Assembly: GCA_900551325.1 (NCBI GenBank)
Contig: URVM01000051.1
Span: 1-6,957, forward strand
Direction: 5' to 3'
DNA from: an uncultured Eubacteriales bacterium
GTDB taxonomy: Bacteria; Bacillota; Clostridia; Lachnospirales; Cellulosilyticaceae
Length of the DNA stretch: 6,957 nucleotides
Shown here: in pieces, positions 6,843 to 6,957 of the stretch
How positions within the stretch are numbered: the first letter of the stretch is position 1
How the letters are laid out: the number at the start of each line of letters is the position of its first letter
Notes under the pieces: generated by a model
The model's input: the letters and a program-made list of their open reading frames with translations, nothing else
Databases searched by the model: none
What the model was told of the DNA's origin: nothing
Made by a program: the position numbers and the translations under genes

Positions 6843-6957
6843 ATGAGTAGACTAGAATTGCTATCTCATTAAGAAAACTAGATAAGGCTAAAGGATAGGG
6901 AGCTTCTCCGAAAGCGGCTTATGTAGGTGACTTAGAGTCTGTTAATGAGTGAGGGAA
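6843..6957. repeat. 122-bp imperfect tandem repeat, copy 2, cut by the window end
   Basis: Second unit of the tandem repeat, 115 bases visible. The conserved blocks lie at 6846-6859 and 6911-6923. It keeps the block order and spacing of copy 1, while most changes between copies are in the middle. Further copies, or the gene or element to which the repeat belongs, could lie beyond the right edge. Confidence 0.75.

Noticed and set aside
6771..6872. A 33-codon open frame starting GTG that spans the junction of the two 122-bp repeats
   Set aside because: It has no properly spaced ribosome binding site. The matching stretch in copy 2 differs mostly at first and second codon positions and gains an in-frame TGA, and the 122-bp period shifts the frame. 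This is not the pattern of a selected protein.
6653..6957. CRISPR-like array
   Set aside because: The repeats are either too short and AT-only (15 bp) or too long and divergent (122 bp). There are no uniform repeats with unique spacers and no cas gene.

Overview
The window is AT-rich (roughly one third G+C by eye) and reads like a low-GC Firmicute of the class Clostridia. The evidence is the strong AGGAGG-type ribosome binding sites, the AT-rich codon choice, the Firmicutes-type (class II) GalT with an HEHYQGG active site, and a MATE transporter of the Clostridia/MepA-like kind. A Lachnospiraceae/Cellulosilyticum-like host would fit, but that is an impression and not a demonstrated assignment.

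Layout, left to right. 1-146 is AT-rich sequence without a convincing gene. 147-920 (minus) is a nucleoside phosphorylase of the PNP/UDP family with a good sigma-A promoter at 975-1003. 921-1190 is a divergent intergenic region. 1191-2519 (plus) is a 12-helix MATE efflux transporter. 2553-2600 is a near-symmetric 18-bp hairpin terminator between convergent genes. 2721-4217 and 4232-5395 (both minus) are galT and galK, a tightly packed galKT operon in which the galT ribosome binding site overlaps the galK stop codon. 5396-5522 is a 127-base divergent promoter region with repeated operator-like half-sites. 5523-6563 (plus) is galM. 6564-6957 is non-coding: weak hairpins, a 15-bp direct repeat and, at the right edge, two imperfect copies of a 122-bp repeat, the second cut off by the window end.

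How the genes work together. GalM converts beta-D-galactose to the alpha anomer, GalK phosphorylates it to galactose 1-phosphate, and GalT exchanges this with UDP-glucose to give glucose 1-phosphate and UDP-galactose. These are three of the four Leloir-pathway steps; UDP-galactose 4-epimerase (galE), a galactose transporter and a regulator are not in the window. The nucleoside phosphorylase and the MATE pump have no visible functional link to the gal genes.

Most of the window is ordinary metabolism. The parts that annotation by homology does not explain are the 122-bp tandem repeat at the right edge and the clustered AGTAAAA half-sites and duplicated extended -10 element between galK and galM. 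I see no defence system, mobile element, CRISPR array, tRNA or rRNA.
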